NCBI GenBank assembly: GCA_003551325.1
Contig: PUMK01000351.1
Span: 1-5,092 of the forward strand
Direction: 5' to 3'
From: Candidatus Acetothermia bacterium
GTDB lineage: Bacteria; Bipolaricaulota; Bipolaricaulia; Bipolaricaulales; Bipolaricaulaceae
DNA length: 5,092 nt
Of this stretch, positions 1 to 5,092 are shown in pieces. A program made the position numbers and the translations under genes. The first letter of the stretch is position 1; every line of letters begins with the position of its first letter. Under the pieces are notes generated by a model that had not been told where the DNA came from, ran no database searches, and saw only the letters and a program-made list of their open reading frames with translations.

Positions 1-681
1 ATCGCCCTCTCCGAGGCAGATGTGGGCCAGGTACGCGCCGGGCAGCGCGCCACGGTCACCGTGGACGCACTCCCTGGCCTGGCATGGCCGGCCGAGATCG
101 TGGAGGTCGGTCTGCGAGCGACCCAGGCCTCAGGATTCGCCGGCGGCCGCACGGTCCCGGCCAGGGTTCAGCTCCTGCAAGCCGACGAGAGGATCCTCAC
201 TGGATTCTCGGCACGCGTCGAGGTGGTCGTCTCCGAGGCCCGCAACGTCCTGCGGGTGCCCATCGAATCGCTGGTCCAGCACACGGCCCCTCCGTTGGCC
301 GATGCAGAAGGCAACGAGGCCGCCTCGGTGACGACGGGCGACGTCACTTCGCGCTTACCCGAGGGACTCCTGGATTCCCGTGCGTTGGGTGAGGGAGAAG
401 AGCTCCGAGACCTGCTGACTGGCTTCCGGGAGCGGGCTGCCTCCGGGACCACGATGCCGGCCGTGCCGGTGACCTCGTCCCTGAACTGGGCCGTCTACGT
501 GCTCGAGGTCGGTGAGCCCGTGCTCCGTCCGGTGGAGATCGGGCTCACAACGGCGCAATTCGCCGAGGTTCGCTCCGGGCTCGCCGAAGGGGAGACGATC
601 GTCCGCTACCCCACTTCGTCCTCCGCGCAGGCCGGGACAACCACACGGACCTCTTCCGCCCCTGGAGGGATCTTCCGCTAG
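1..681 (+). CDS. Periplasmic adaptor (membrane fusion protein) of a MacAB-type ABC exporter, C-terminal part
   Basis: This is the adaptor that links an inner-membrane ABC transporter to the cell exterior or an outer-membrane channel. The reading frame is open from base 1, so the N-terminus, signal or anchor, helical hairpin and lipoyl domains lie outside the window; 226 residues are visible. Residues 1-80 look like the beta-barrel domain of the HlyD/MacA family, with VGQVRAGQRATVTVDALPG near the start and a later SARVEVVVSEARNVLRVPIESLV strand leading into the membrane-proximal domain. The final part (about 163-202, AVYVLEVGEPVLRPVEIGL and then LAEGETIV) is the usual end of that domain. Between them lies an acidic, low-complexity stretch (about 94-160) longer than normal for the family. 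The tail is Ser/Thr-rich. The ATPase gene begins 2 bases after the stop, so this is the first visible gene of the operon. The family call is firm; MacA itself versus another adaptor is not decided. Confidence 0.88.
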   Translation: MALSEADVGQVRAGQRATVTVDALPGLAWPAEIVEVGLRATQASGFAGGRTVPARVQLLQADERILTGFSARVEVVVSEARNVLRVPIESLVQHTAPPLADAEGNEAASVTTGDVTSRLPEGLLDSRALGEGEELRDLLTGFRERAASGTTMPAVPVTSSLNWAVYVLEVGEPVLRPVEIGLTTAQFAEVRSGLAEGETIVRYPTSSSAQAGTTTRTSSAPGGIFR

Positions 682-683
682 CC

Positions 684-1370
684 ATGGAGGACCTCGTGCG
701 GGCCGAGAAGGCCACGAAGGCCTATCGCCTTGGAGAAGTCGAGGTGTGGGCCCTGCGTGGGGTGGATCTGGGCGTCCGCCCGGGGGACTTTCTGGCGCTC
801 ACCGGCCCATCGGGGTCGGGGAAATCCACGCTCCTCCACCTCATGGGCGGACTGCACCGGCCCACATCCGGCCGGGTGTTGCTCGAAGGACAGGACATTT
901 CGCGCTTCCCGCGGGCTGAACTGGCGCGCCTGCGCGGCCGGAAGGTGGGGTTCGTGTTCCAGCAGTTCCACCTGCTGCCTCGGTCGAGCGCGGTAGCCAA
1001 CGTCGCGTTGCCCCTCATGTACGCCGGCCATCCACGCCAGGTGCGGCGCCAACGTGCCTTGGCGTGCCTTGAACGTGTGGGGCTCGGCCCACGGGCGGAT
1101 CATAGACCTGGCCAGCTGTCCGGGGGCGAGTGCCAGCGTGTGGCGATCGCCCGCGCCCTTGCCTGCGATCCGCCCCTCGTCCTCGCCGACGAGCCTACAG
1201 GCAGCTTGGACACGAAAACCGGAAAGGAGATCTTGCAGACCTTCAGGGGACTCGTGGACGAGGGACGCACGGTGGTCGTGGTCACACACGAACCTTATGT
1301 GGCGGCCTTCACCCAGCGCCAGGTACGCCTGTTGGACGGCCGCCTGGAGGACGGCGATGGGACTGGCTGA
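684..1370 (+). CDS. ABC exporter ATP-binding subunit, MacB/LolD type
   Basis: This is the cytoplasmic ATPase that powers the exporter formed with the neighbouring permease and adaptor. Its 228 residues are the normal length for a stand-alone nucleotide-binding subunit. All motifs are present: Walker [10 protein letters not shown] (41-49), Q-loop [11 protein letters not shown] (90-100), signature [15 protein letters not shown] (145-159), Walker B LVLADE (165-170, catalytic Glu170), D-loop SLD (174-176) and switch His202 in VVVTHE. The opening [21 protein letters not shown] is typical of the MacB/LolD family, whose members serve mechanotransmission or lipoprotein systems rather than classical import. 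The signature has Cys150 where family members usually carry Gln or Arg. The ATG at 684 is chosen because [14 protein letters not shown] matches the usual N-terminus, though an in-frame GTG at 696 has a better-spaced ribosome site. The last 14 bases overlap the permease gene. Confidence 0.95.
   Translation: MEDLVRAEKATKAYRLGEVEVWALRGVDLGVRPGDFLALTGPSGSGKSTLLHLMGGLHRPTSGRVLLEGQDISRFPRAELARLRGRKVGFVFQQFHLLPRSSAVANVALPLMYAGHPRQVRRQRALACLERVGLGPRADHRPGQLSGGECQRVAIARALACDPPLVLADEPTGSLDTKTGKEILQTFRGLVDEGRTVVVVTHEPYVAAFTQRQVRLLDGRLEDGDGTG
686..690 (+). promoter_or_regulatory. Possible internal ribosome binding site of the ATPase gene
   Basis: GGAGG lies 5 bases before an in-frame GTG at 696, inside the gene as annotated from ATG 684. 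The ATG itself is preceded by GGAGGG at 664-669, but with a long 14-base spacer. The two candidate starts differ by only four residues, so the choice does not affect any motif. Translation re-initiation from the adaptor stop at 679-681 could serve either start. Confidence 0.35.
1345..1350 (+). promoter_or_regulatory. Ribosome binding site of the permease gene
   Basis: TGGAGG sits 6 bases before the ATG at 1357 and inside the end of the ATPase gene. It decides the permease start: the same frame is open upstream to at least 1054, but that extension would only be an out-of-frame reading of the ATPase gene. Confidence 0.75.
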
Positions 1371-2628
1371 GCGAATCCTCACGGGGCTGGGCGCGCTGTG
1401 GGCGCACAAACTGCGCACCGGCCTCTCCGTGCTGGGGGTGGTGATCGGGGTGGCCGCACTCGTCGCCATCGTCTCCATGATCCAAGGAGCGACCGCAGAG
1501 ATCAGCGGGCAGATCGTCGGCCTGGGGGCGCGGACGATCACCGTAAACCTCTACCCCACGCGTGTCCTGCAGGCTGGACAGGCCGCGGGTTTCCTCGCCG
1601 AGCAGATCTCCGGCGAACTCCGGGCGGCGGCGGCGGTCGCGGAGGCCGTGCCGATCAGCAACACTTCGGGAGAGGCCCAGGTCGGGTTCAACCAGACCTC
1701 ACCCCTGCGGGTCATCGGTACCACCACGGACTACGCACGGCTCTTCGAGTTCTGGCCAGCTCAAGGGCGCTTCCTCCACCCGCTCGATGAGGGCAAGTCG
1801 GTGATGGTGCTGGGCGCCCGCCTGGCGACCGAGCTTCTGGGACCGGGTGAGCACGTGGGTCGGGACCTCGTCGTTAATCTGCACAACGAAACCTTGGTGT
1901 TCCACATCATCGGAGTGATGAACCCCCGGGGCTCGGTTGGCAACTACGATGTGGACGGACAAGCGTACGTGCCCATCTCGCTCCTCCAGGAGCTGTCGGG
2001 CAACCGTTACTTCAGCACCTACATCCTCCAGGCAACGCACGAAGGGCAAGTGGACGAGGCCGTGGCGCAGATCGAGGCCATCCTCGACCAGAAATTCGTG
2101 GACTTGACCACGACCACGGCCACGGTCGCCGGCAGAGGGGCGCAGCAGCTCATCGGAGCCATACGCGCCACGACACAGATCGCCCCTTACACCGTGCAGG
2201 CACAGCGAGAGCTCATCCTGGCCTTCGAGGAGTCGACCCGCACCATGATGCTTATCCTGGGAGGCATCGCCGCCATCTCCCTGCTCGTCGGAGGCATCGG
2301 GATCATGAACATCATGCTCGTGGCGGTGGTGGAGCGGACGCGCGAGGTGGGGATCCGGATGGCTACAGGCGCCCGGCCGGGGGACATCCTGGGGCAGTTC
2401 CTGTTCGAGGCTGTCCTGGTGTGCATCGTAGGCGGGATGCTCGGGCTTCTGCTCGGCTGGCTCGCAGGGGCAATCGGGGCACGCGTCGGCGACTGGCCGT
2501 TCGTCCTCTCCCCTCTACCTCCGGCGATCGCCATCGCCTTCTCGCTCCTCATCGGCGTCGCGTTCGGCATCTACCCGGCGTTCCGCGCCTCACGGCTCGA
2601 CCCTGTGGACGCCCTGCGGCACGAATAG
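1357..2628 (+). CDS. ABC exporter permease, MacB/FtsX family
   Basis: This is the membrane subunit of the exporter, 423 residues long, the usual size for a MacB-type permease without a fused ATPase (E. coli MacB carries both in one chain). From the start at ATG 1357, a first membrane helix spans about residues 22-41 (SVLGVVIGVAALVAIVS). A large extracytoplasmic MacB core domain follows to about 290. Three more helices lie near 295-320, 345-372 and 388-405. The FtsX-family hallmark GGIGIMNIMLVAVVERTREV starts at residue 312 and is followed by GIRMATGAR. The C-terminus YPAFRASRLDPVDALRHE is also characteristic. In this family ATP hydrolysis drives periplasmic motions that push substrate through the adaptor (mechanotransmission) rather than transport across the inner membrane. 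The 14-base overlap with the ATPase gene suggests translational coupling. Known substrates of relatives include macrolides, peptides, toxins and siderophores; nothing here selects one. Confidence 0.94.
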   Translation: MGLAERILTGLGALWAHKLRTGLSVLGVVIGVAALVAIVSMIQGATAEISGQIVGLGARTITVNLYPTRVLQAGQAAGFLAEQISGELRAAAAVAEAVPISNTSGEAQVGFNQTSPLRVIGTTTDYARLFEFWPAQGRFLHPLDEGKSVMVLGARLATELLGPGEHVGRDLVVNLHNETLVFHIIGVMNPRGSVGNYDVDGQAYVPISLLQELSGNRYFSTYILQATHEGQVDEAVAQIEAILDQKFVDLTTTTATVAGRGAQQLIGAIRATTQIAPYTVQAQRELILAFEESTRTMMLILGGIAAISLLVGGIGIMNIMLVAVVERTREVGIRMATGARPGDILGQFLFEAVLVCIVGGMLGLLLGWLAGAIGARVGDWPFVLSPLPPAIAIAFSLLIGVAFGIYPAFRASRLDPVDALRHE

Positions 2629-2952
2629 GCACCTCATAAGAACGGACGGCAAGTCGTTCAGGGACGTCACTGCTGAAGGCCCGTCCTGCACGAAGCTTCT
2701 GGTTAGGCTGTCTCGCTCCACGCAACCTTGAACGGAGCCTGTCCTGTCTCGTGCCCGAGTACTCCTGCATCGCAAAGCCAGCCATCCTGTGCAGCTAAGC
2801 TCCAGTCTCGCTGCCTCCCCGTTGCACTCACAATGCCGTGCGAACCAACGCCGGTCTCCATCGGCTTCAGCTGTCCAACGCACCAGTCTGCTGGAGCTGG
2901 AGAGGCGGCACGACACAAGCGAGTACGCCGTTCCGCTAAGTCCATCGGGCAA
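2629..2952. other. Intergenic stretch between convergent operons, no gene recognised
   Basis: This stretch lies between the permease stop and the strong stem-loop near 2953. Short open frames exist on both strands (for example 2728-3021 plus and 2703-2945 minus), but none has a ribosome binding site, recognisable domain or coding-like codon pattern. I see no tRNA, no terminal inverted repeats and no insertion sequence. The one structure noted is the imperfect hairpin at 2644-2686. It could be a decayed gene or insertion remnant, or an untranslated tail; the sequence alone does not decide. Confidence 0.5.
2644..2686 (+). terminator. Possible hairpin at the 3' end of the exporter operon
   Basis: Fifteen bases after the permease stop, GGACGG (2644-2649) can pair with CCGTCC (2681-2686). 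An inner TTCAG (2657-2661) can pair with CTGAA (2673-2677), giving an interrupted two-part stem with an 11-base loop that contains the palindrome GACGTC. No T-run follows, so it is not a classical intrinsic terminator. It may be a 3'-end protecting structure or chance pairing. Confidence 0.3.
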
Positions 2953-2988
2953 GCGGAAGCGGGGGGCGTTGTTCCCCCCCGCTTCCGC
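2953..2988 (-). terminator. Perfect 14-bp GC-rich stem-loop, candidate terminator of the minus-strand operon
   Basis: GCGGAAGCGGGGGG (2953-2966) is an exact inverted repeat of CCCCCCGCTTCCGC (2975-2988), with an 8-base loop. It begins 29 bases beyond the stop of the small exported protein gene, where a terminator for that transcript is expected, and about 325 bases beyond the permease stop. On the minus strand only TT follows the stem, and on the plus strand CCCCTT, so there is no proper U-tract. It could stop both converging transcripts, act as a 3'-end block to exonucleases, or assist Rho-dependent termination. The stem itself is certain; the role is inferred. Confidence 0.6.
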
Positions 2989-3017
2989 CCCTTGCTGAAG
3001 GAAAAGCCAGGTTCGCC

Positions 3018-3287
3018 CTAGTTCACCAACCCCGCGCGGCGCATCTGGCGTCCGCCACCGTTCCCATGCGGGCCGTTCTCTTCGCCCAGAAGCTGCTGCA
3101 GCCGCTGCTGACGCATCTCCTGGCGCATCTCTTCCCGCATCTCTCTCATGGGCTCGCACTCCTCGCTACACTCAGCGGCGCACACCTGCGCCCTGGTCAT
3201 GGTCGCACGGTGCTGCATAGCGAATGCCCCGAAGGCCACGAGCCCTACCATCACCACAACGATGCCTGCGGTCTTCCACTTTGCCAT
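3018..3287 (-). CDS. Small exported Cys/Met-striped protein of unknown function
   Basis: I do not recognise this 89-residue protein. The N-terminus MAKWK is followed by a hydrophobic segment (7-24) ending in AFA (21-23), a plausible signal peptidase site; without cleavage it would be an N-terminal anchor. The exported part carries Cys36, Cys40 and Cys44, then Met47, Met50, Met54 and Met58, all on one face if the region is helical. Residues 48-59 are three copies of a tetrapeptide xEMR. A Gln/Leu-rich piece (QQRLQQLL, 60-67) and a Gly/Asn tail with one His follow. MxxM and MxxxM spacings are known from Cu(I)/Ag(I)-binding proteins such as SilE, so thiophilic-metal binding is possible. A role like the small kinase-accessory proteins CpxP, Spy or ZraP is another inference; their signature motifs are not seen. 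Start ATG 3287 has an ideal Shine-Dalgarno sequence; an upstream ATG at 3329 has none. The gene follows the kinase gene by 188 bases and seems to have its own promoter. Confidence 0.8.
   Translation of the reverse strand: MAKWKTAGIVVVMVGLVAFGAFAMQHRATMTRAQVCAAECSEECEPMREMREEMRQEMRQQRLQQLLGEENGPHGNGGGRQMRRAGLVN
3111..3146 (-). repeat. Three tandem 12-bp units encoding the Met-rich tetrapeptide repeat
   Basis: Three adjacent 12-base units share the core CGCATCTC on the plus strand (3111-3122, 3123-3134, 3135-3146). Read on the minus strand they encode REMR, EEMR and QEMR. The unit length keeps the frame and adds a little over one helical turn per copy, so the Met residues fall exactly four apart. 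The array probably arose by duplication and could vary in copy number between strains. Confidence 0.7.
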
Positions 3288-3293
3288 TGTCTT

Positions 3294-3299
3294 CCTCCT
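3294..3299 (-). promoter_or_regulatory. Ribosome binding site of the small exported protein gene
   Basis: On the minus strand AGGAGG (within AAAGGAGGA) lies 6 bases before the ATG at 3287. This is a consensus Shine-Dalgarno at ideal spacing. It fixes the start and is strong evidence that the small gene is real. Confidence 0.85.
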
Positions 3300-3329
3300 T
3301 TGGTCGTGCCTCTCTTGGAGGCCAGCCAT

Positions 3330-3358
3330 ACCCTAGCAGAAACTTGTGAAACTGTGAT
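3330..3358 (-). promoter_or_regulatory. Candidate sigma70-type promoter with extended -10
   Basis: On the minus strand TGCTAGGGT (3338-3330) resembles an extended -10 element (TGn plus TAnnnT). ATCACA (3358-3353) stands 17 bases upstream of the hexamer as a weak -35. Transcription would start near 3323, giving a leader of about 36 bases containing the ribosome site. Weak hexamers fit a promoter that needs an activator. Predicted by eye only. Confidence 0.45.
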
Positions 3359-3361
3359 GAA
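3340..3361 (-). promoter_or_regulatory. Candidate response-regulator operator: two TTCA half-sites 11 bp apart
   Basis: On the minus strand the adjacent 11-base units TTCATCACAGT (3361-3351) and TTCACAAGTTT (3350-3340) both open with TTCA. Direct half-sites one helical turn apart are the usual binding pattern of OmpR/PhoB-family dimers. The pair covers the predicted -35 region and spacer, about -38 to -17, close to where PhoB-type activators bind. The likely binder is the regulator encoded just upstream in the same block. The units also contain a second overlapping repeat, TCACA, spaced 8 bases, so the exact half-site is uncertain. Confidence 0.45.
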
Positions 3362-3475
3362 TTCCCGAAAGCACCTCTCGAACTGGCGGTGCGGGTCGGT
3401 ACGCGGGGAGTGCCTGTCAGGGCGGGCGTGCGGCGCGGCTGTTGGGTACGTCTGGCCCGGGTTCCGACGAGGGAG

Positions 3476-4819
3476 TCAGGCGTCCTCACCGGCGTAGGGC
3501 ACAGTGAAACCGAAGCAGGCGCCCTCGCCCAACCGGCTCTGAACCCAGATCTGTCCCCCGTGCGCCTCGACAAGCTGCTTAGCGATCGTGAGACCCAGGC
3601 CTGCCCCACCGCCACAGCTGCGTGTCCGCGCAGGGTCCGCGCGGTAGAAGCGCTCGAACACGTAGGGAAGGTCTCCCTCCGGGATGCCCTCACCGGTGTC
3701 CGTCACGTGCACATGAACCCAACCCTCGCGAAGCTCCGCCGAAACGGTAACCCGGCCTTCTGCAGGTGTATGCTCGAGGGCATTCCAGAGAAGATTGCGC
3801 AGGACTTGGATCATCCTACCTGGGTCGACTTCCACCAGAGGCAAGTCCTCAGGCAGTGCCTCCACGAGCTCCACGCGACGCTGCTCCGCCTCGCGCTGCA
3901 CAACAGCCATGCCTCGGCGTACCAGATCGGAGAGGGCCACCGACTGCGGCGCAAGCTCCAGCTGCCCCGCCTCAGCCAGCGAGAGATCCTGAAGATCATG
4001 CACCAGCCGACCCAGGAGAAGTGTCTCCTCGTGAAGGGAGGCCAGGAGCTCGGGGCTCGGGTGCATCACGCCTTCGCGCATTGCTTCCAGGTATCCTTGT
4101 AGGTTTGCCAGCGGCGTACGCAGCTCGTGGGCCAGGTCGCTCACCATGTGCCGCCGGAGCGTCTCCTGCTCCTTGAGCTGAGCGGTCATCGCGTTGAACG
4201 CCCGGCTCAACTCTCCGATCTCGTCGCGTGTGGTTGCAGACACATGCTGGTCGAGGTCCCCTTCCTGCATCCGACGCACGGCCTGGGTCAGGGACTGCAC
4301 CGGTCTCAGGGTGCGCTGTGAGAACCAGATCACAAGCGTGGTGCCGCCGGCCACGGCCACCAGCGCTGCCCAGATCACGGAGCGGGTCAGGGCCTGTAGG
4401 AAACCCTGCTCAGCCGCAGCAAGGCCGCCGGGCAGGATGTACAGTGTGCCCACCGCTGTGCCGCGAGCAGTCACAGGTACCGCTGTACCGCGCCCGGGCG
4501 TCACGTCCGCGCCTGATGGCAGCTTGCCCATGGAATCGAAGATCACCGCACCTTGAGGGTCAGCCAAGACCGCACGTTCCCCAAGCAGCGCCGCGATCTC
4601 CTCAAGCAACGGTTGGGCCCCTTGCCAATTGCGATGACGTTCGTGATGGGCTGCCAATACGGCGGCCATGCGATGAACCTGCGTACGCCTTCCGTGCTCC
4701 ACGTAGCTGACGAACTCCTGGCTCGTCGTCAGGCGTGACACCACGGCCACCGTACCCACGGCGAGGGCCACCACCGCCACCATGCCCACCAGAAGCCTTG
4801 TGAGCATGCTATGGCGCAC
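3476..4819 (-). CDS. Membrane sensor histidine kinase, BaeS/OmpR-partner type
   Basis: This is an inner-membrane sensor kinase that autophosphorylates on His and passes phosphate to the adjacent response regulator. The 447 residues run in order: membrane helix 1 (about 10-28), extracytoplasmic sensor region (about 30-143), membrane helix 2 (about 146-166), HAMP linker (about 167-219), and the HisKA dimerisation helix with phospho-acceptor His231 in DLAHELRTPLANL. The HATPase_c domain follows, with N box NLLWNALEH (342-350), G1 DTGEGIP (374-380), F box FERFYR (388-393) and G2 GAGLGL (405-410). All catalytic motifs are intact. The sensor contains a short His-rich patch HHERH (58-62); the signal is unknown. 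GTG 4819 is chosen as start because AGGAGG lies 6 bases before it; ATG 4807 is the alternative, four residues shorter. The start overlaps the regulator stop by 11 bases, indicating coupled translation. Confidence 0.94.
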   Translation of the reverse strand: MRHSMLTRLLVGMVAVVALAVGTVAVVSRLTTSQEFVSYVEHGRRTQVHRMAAVLAAHHERHRNWQGAQPLLEEIAALLGERAVLADPQGAVIFDSMGKLPSGADVTPGRGTAVPVTARGTAVGTLYILPGGLAAAEQGFLQALTRSVIWAALVAVAGGTTLVIWFSQRTLRPVQSLTQAVRRMQEGDLDQHVSATTRDEIGELSRAFNAMTAQLKEQETLRRHMVSDLAHELRTPLANLQGYLEAMREGVMHPSPELLASLHEETLLLGRLVHDLQDLSLAEAGQLELAPQSVALSDLVRRGMAVVQREAEQRRVELVEALPEDLPLVEVDPGRMIQVLRNLLWNALEHTPAEGRVTVSAELREGWVHVHVTDTGEGIPEGDLPYVFERFYRADPARTRSCGGGAGLGLTIAKQLVEAHGGQIWVQSRLGEGACFGFTVPYAGEDA

Positions 4820-5092
4820 CGGAGCCCTCCTCGGCGACGAAGCGGTACCCCACTCCAAACACGGTAGTGATGTAGCGCGGTTTTCTCGGATCGGGCTCGA
4901 TCTTGCGACGGAGGTTCTTCACGTGCACGTCGATCGTACGCTCAAACCCTTCGAAGTCGTAGCCCAGTGCGGTGAGGATTAGCTGTTGACGCGTGAAGGC
5001 TCGCCCAGGCTCTCGCGCCATCGCCTCCAGAAGTGCGAACTCGGTGGGGGTCACGTTCGTCGGGCGCCCCTCCAGGGTCACCCGATGCGCGC
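4809..5092 (-). CDS. OmpR/PhoB-family response regulator, C-terminal DNA-binding domain (partial)
   Basis: This is the transcription factor partner of the downstream kinase. The frame is open to the window edge, so the receiver domain with its phospho-acceptor Asp lies outside; the last 93 residues are visible. They form a complete winged-helix (Trans_reg_C) domain: the TPTEFALLEAMAREPGRAFTR segment, the recognition-helix region RTIDVHVKNLRRKIEPDP, and the wing RYITTVFGVGYRFV, all hallmark sequences of the OmpR/PhoB class. The protein ends EEGSGAP. Its final codons contain the ribosome binding site and start of the kinase gene, so the two are made together. Regulators of this class bind direct repeats spaced 11 bp; such a pair lies in front of the small exported protein gene. 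Confidence 0.93.
   Translation of the reverse strand, partial: AHRVTLEGRPTNVTPTEFALLEAMAREPGRAFTRQQLILTALGYDFEGFERTIDVHVKNLRRKIEPDPRKPRYITTVFGVGYRFVAEEGSGAP
4826..4831 (-). promoter_or_regulatory. Ribosome binding site of the kinase gene
   Basis: On the minus strand AGGAGG lies 6 bases before the GTG at 4819, inside the end of the response regulator gene. It favours the GTG over the ATG at 4807 and over an upstream TTG at 4858, which would lie inside the regulator frame with no suitable ribosome site noticed. Confidence 0.75.

Noticed and set aside
145..150. Unusual Cys in the ABC signature (LSGGECQ, codons near 1128-1136) as a sign of a defective ATPase
   Set aside because: The essential LSGG core and all other catalytic residues are present, and this position tolerates variation, so it is noted in the gene entry only. 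The coordinates given here are residue numbers.
1054..1356. Upstream extension of the permease frame into the ATPase gene
   Set aside because: It lies out of frame within a gene with all ABC motifs. The permease N-terminus and a good ribosome site place the start at 1357.
2703..2945. 80-codon minus-strand frame in the gap, starting just past the 14-bp stem-loop
   Set aside because: There is no Shine-Dalgarno before the ATG at 2945, codon use looks random, and no motif is recognisable. It was kept only as part of the unexplained gap.
3001..3030. GGTTCG-like element recalling a tRNA T-arm
   Set aside because: No matching acceptor, anticodon or D-arm could be built around it, and it overlaps the end of the small gene.
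2590..3159. Long open frame on the minus strand crossing the intergenic gap and both flanking gene ends
   Set aside because: It overlaps the ends of two well-supported genes, has no ribosome site that was noticed, and its Ala/Arg/Ser-rich product resembles no domain. Long chance frames are common in GC-rich DNA.
3288..3329. Earlier ATG at 3329 for the small exported protein
   Set aside because: It would put a charged 14-residue stretch before the export signal, lacks a ribosome site and lies upstream of the predicted transcript start. The ATG at 3287 has a consensus site.
3389..4102. Long plus-strand open frame opposite the kinase gene
   Set aside because: It is antisense to intact kinase motifs and has no recognisable domain, so it is a shadow frame.

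Overview
The window is high-GC bacterial DNA with two gene blocks that converge on a gap of about 390 bases. Nothing in it fixes the phylum. The split ATPase and permease format of the exporter and the style of the sensor kinase would fit a deep-branching or Gram-positive-like high-GC lineage (for example Bipolaricaulota or Chloroflexota), but that is a low-confidence impression.

Left block, plus strand (1-2628): a three-gene MacAB-type exporter operon. It holds the C-terminal part of a periplasmic adaptor (membrane fusion protein, cut by the left edge), an ABC ATPase with all catalytic motifs, and a four-helix MacB/FtsX-type permease. The genes are packed tightly: 2 bases separate adaptor and ATPase, and ATPase and permease overlap by 14 bases. 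They should be co-transcribed and translationally coupled. The substrate cannot be read from the sequence.

Middle (2629-3017): a gap between convergent stop codons. It holds a perfect 14-bp GC-rich stem-loop just beyond the end of the right block and a weaker, imperfect hairpin just after the permease stop. No convincing gene, tRNA or mobile element is visible in the rest.

Right block, minus strand (5092 down to 3018): an OmpR/PhoB-type response regulator (only its DNA-binding domain is in the window), a BaeS-like membrane histidine kinase whose GTG start overlaps the regulator stop, and, after a gap of 188 bases, an 89-residue exported protein I do not recognise. That small protein has three Cys and then four Met residues arranged on one helical face, part of it encoded by a 12-bp tandem repeat. 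In front of it lie a perfect Shine-Dalgarno sequence, an extended -10 promoter, and two TTCA half-sites exactly 11 bp apart. That spacing is typical of OmpR/PhoB-family operators.

Working model (inference): the kinase-regulator pair senses an envelope or thiophilic-metal stress and switches on the small exported protein, which could act as a metal-binding or feedback accessory to the kinase. The convergent exporter may belong to the same response, but no regulator site was seen that links it.
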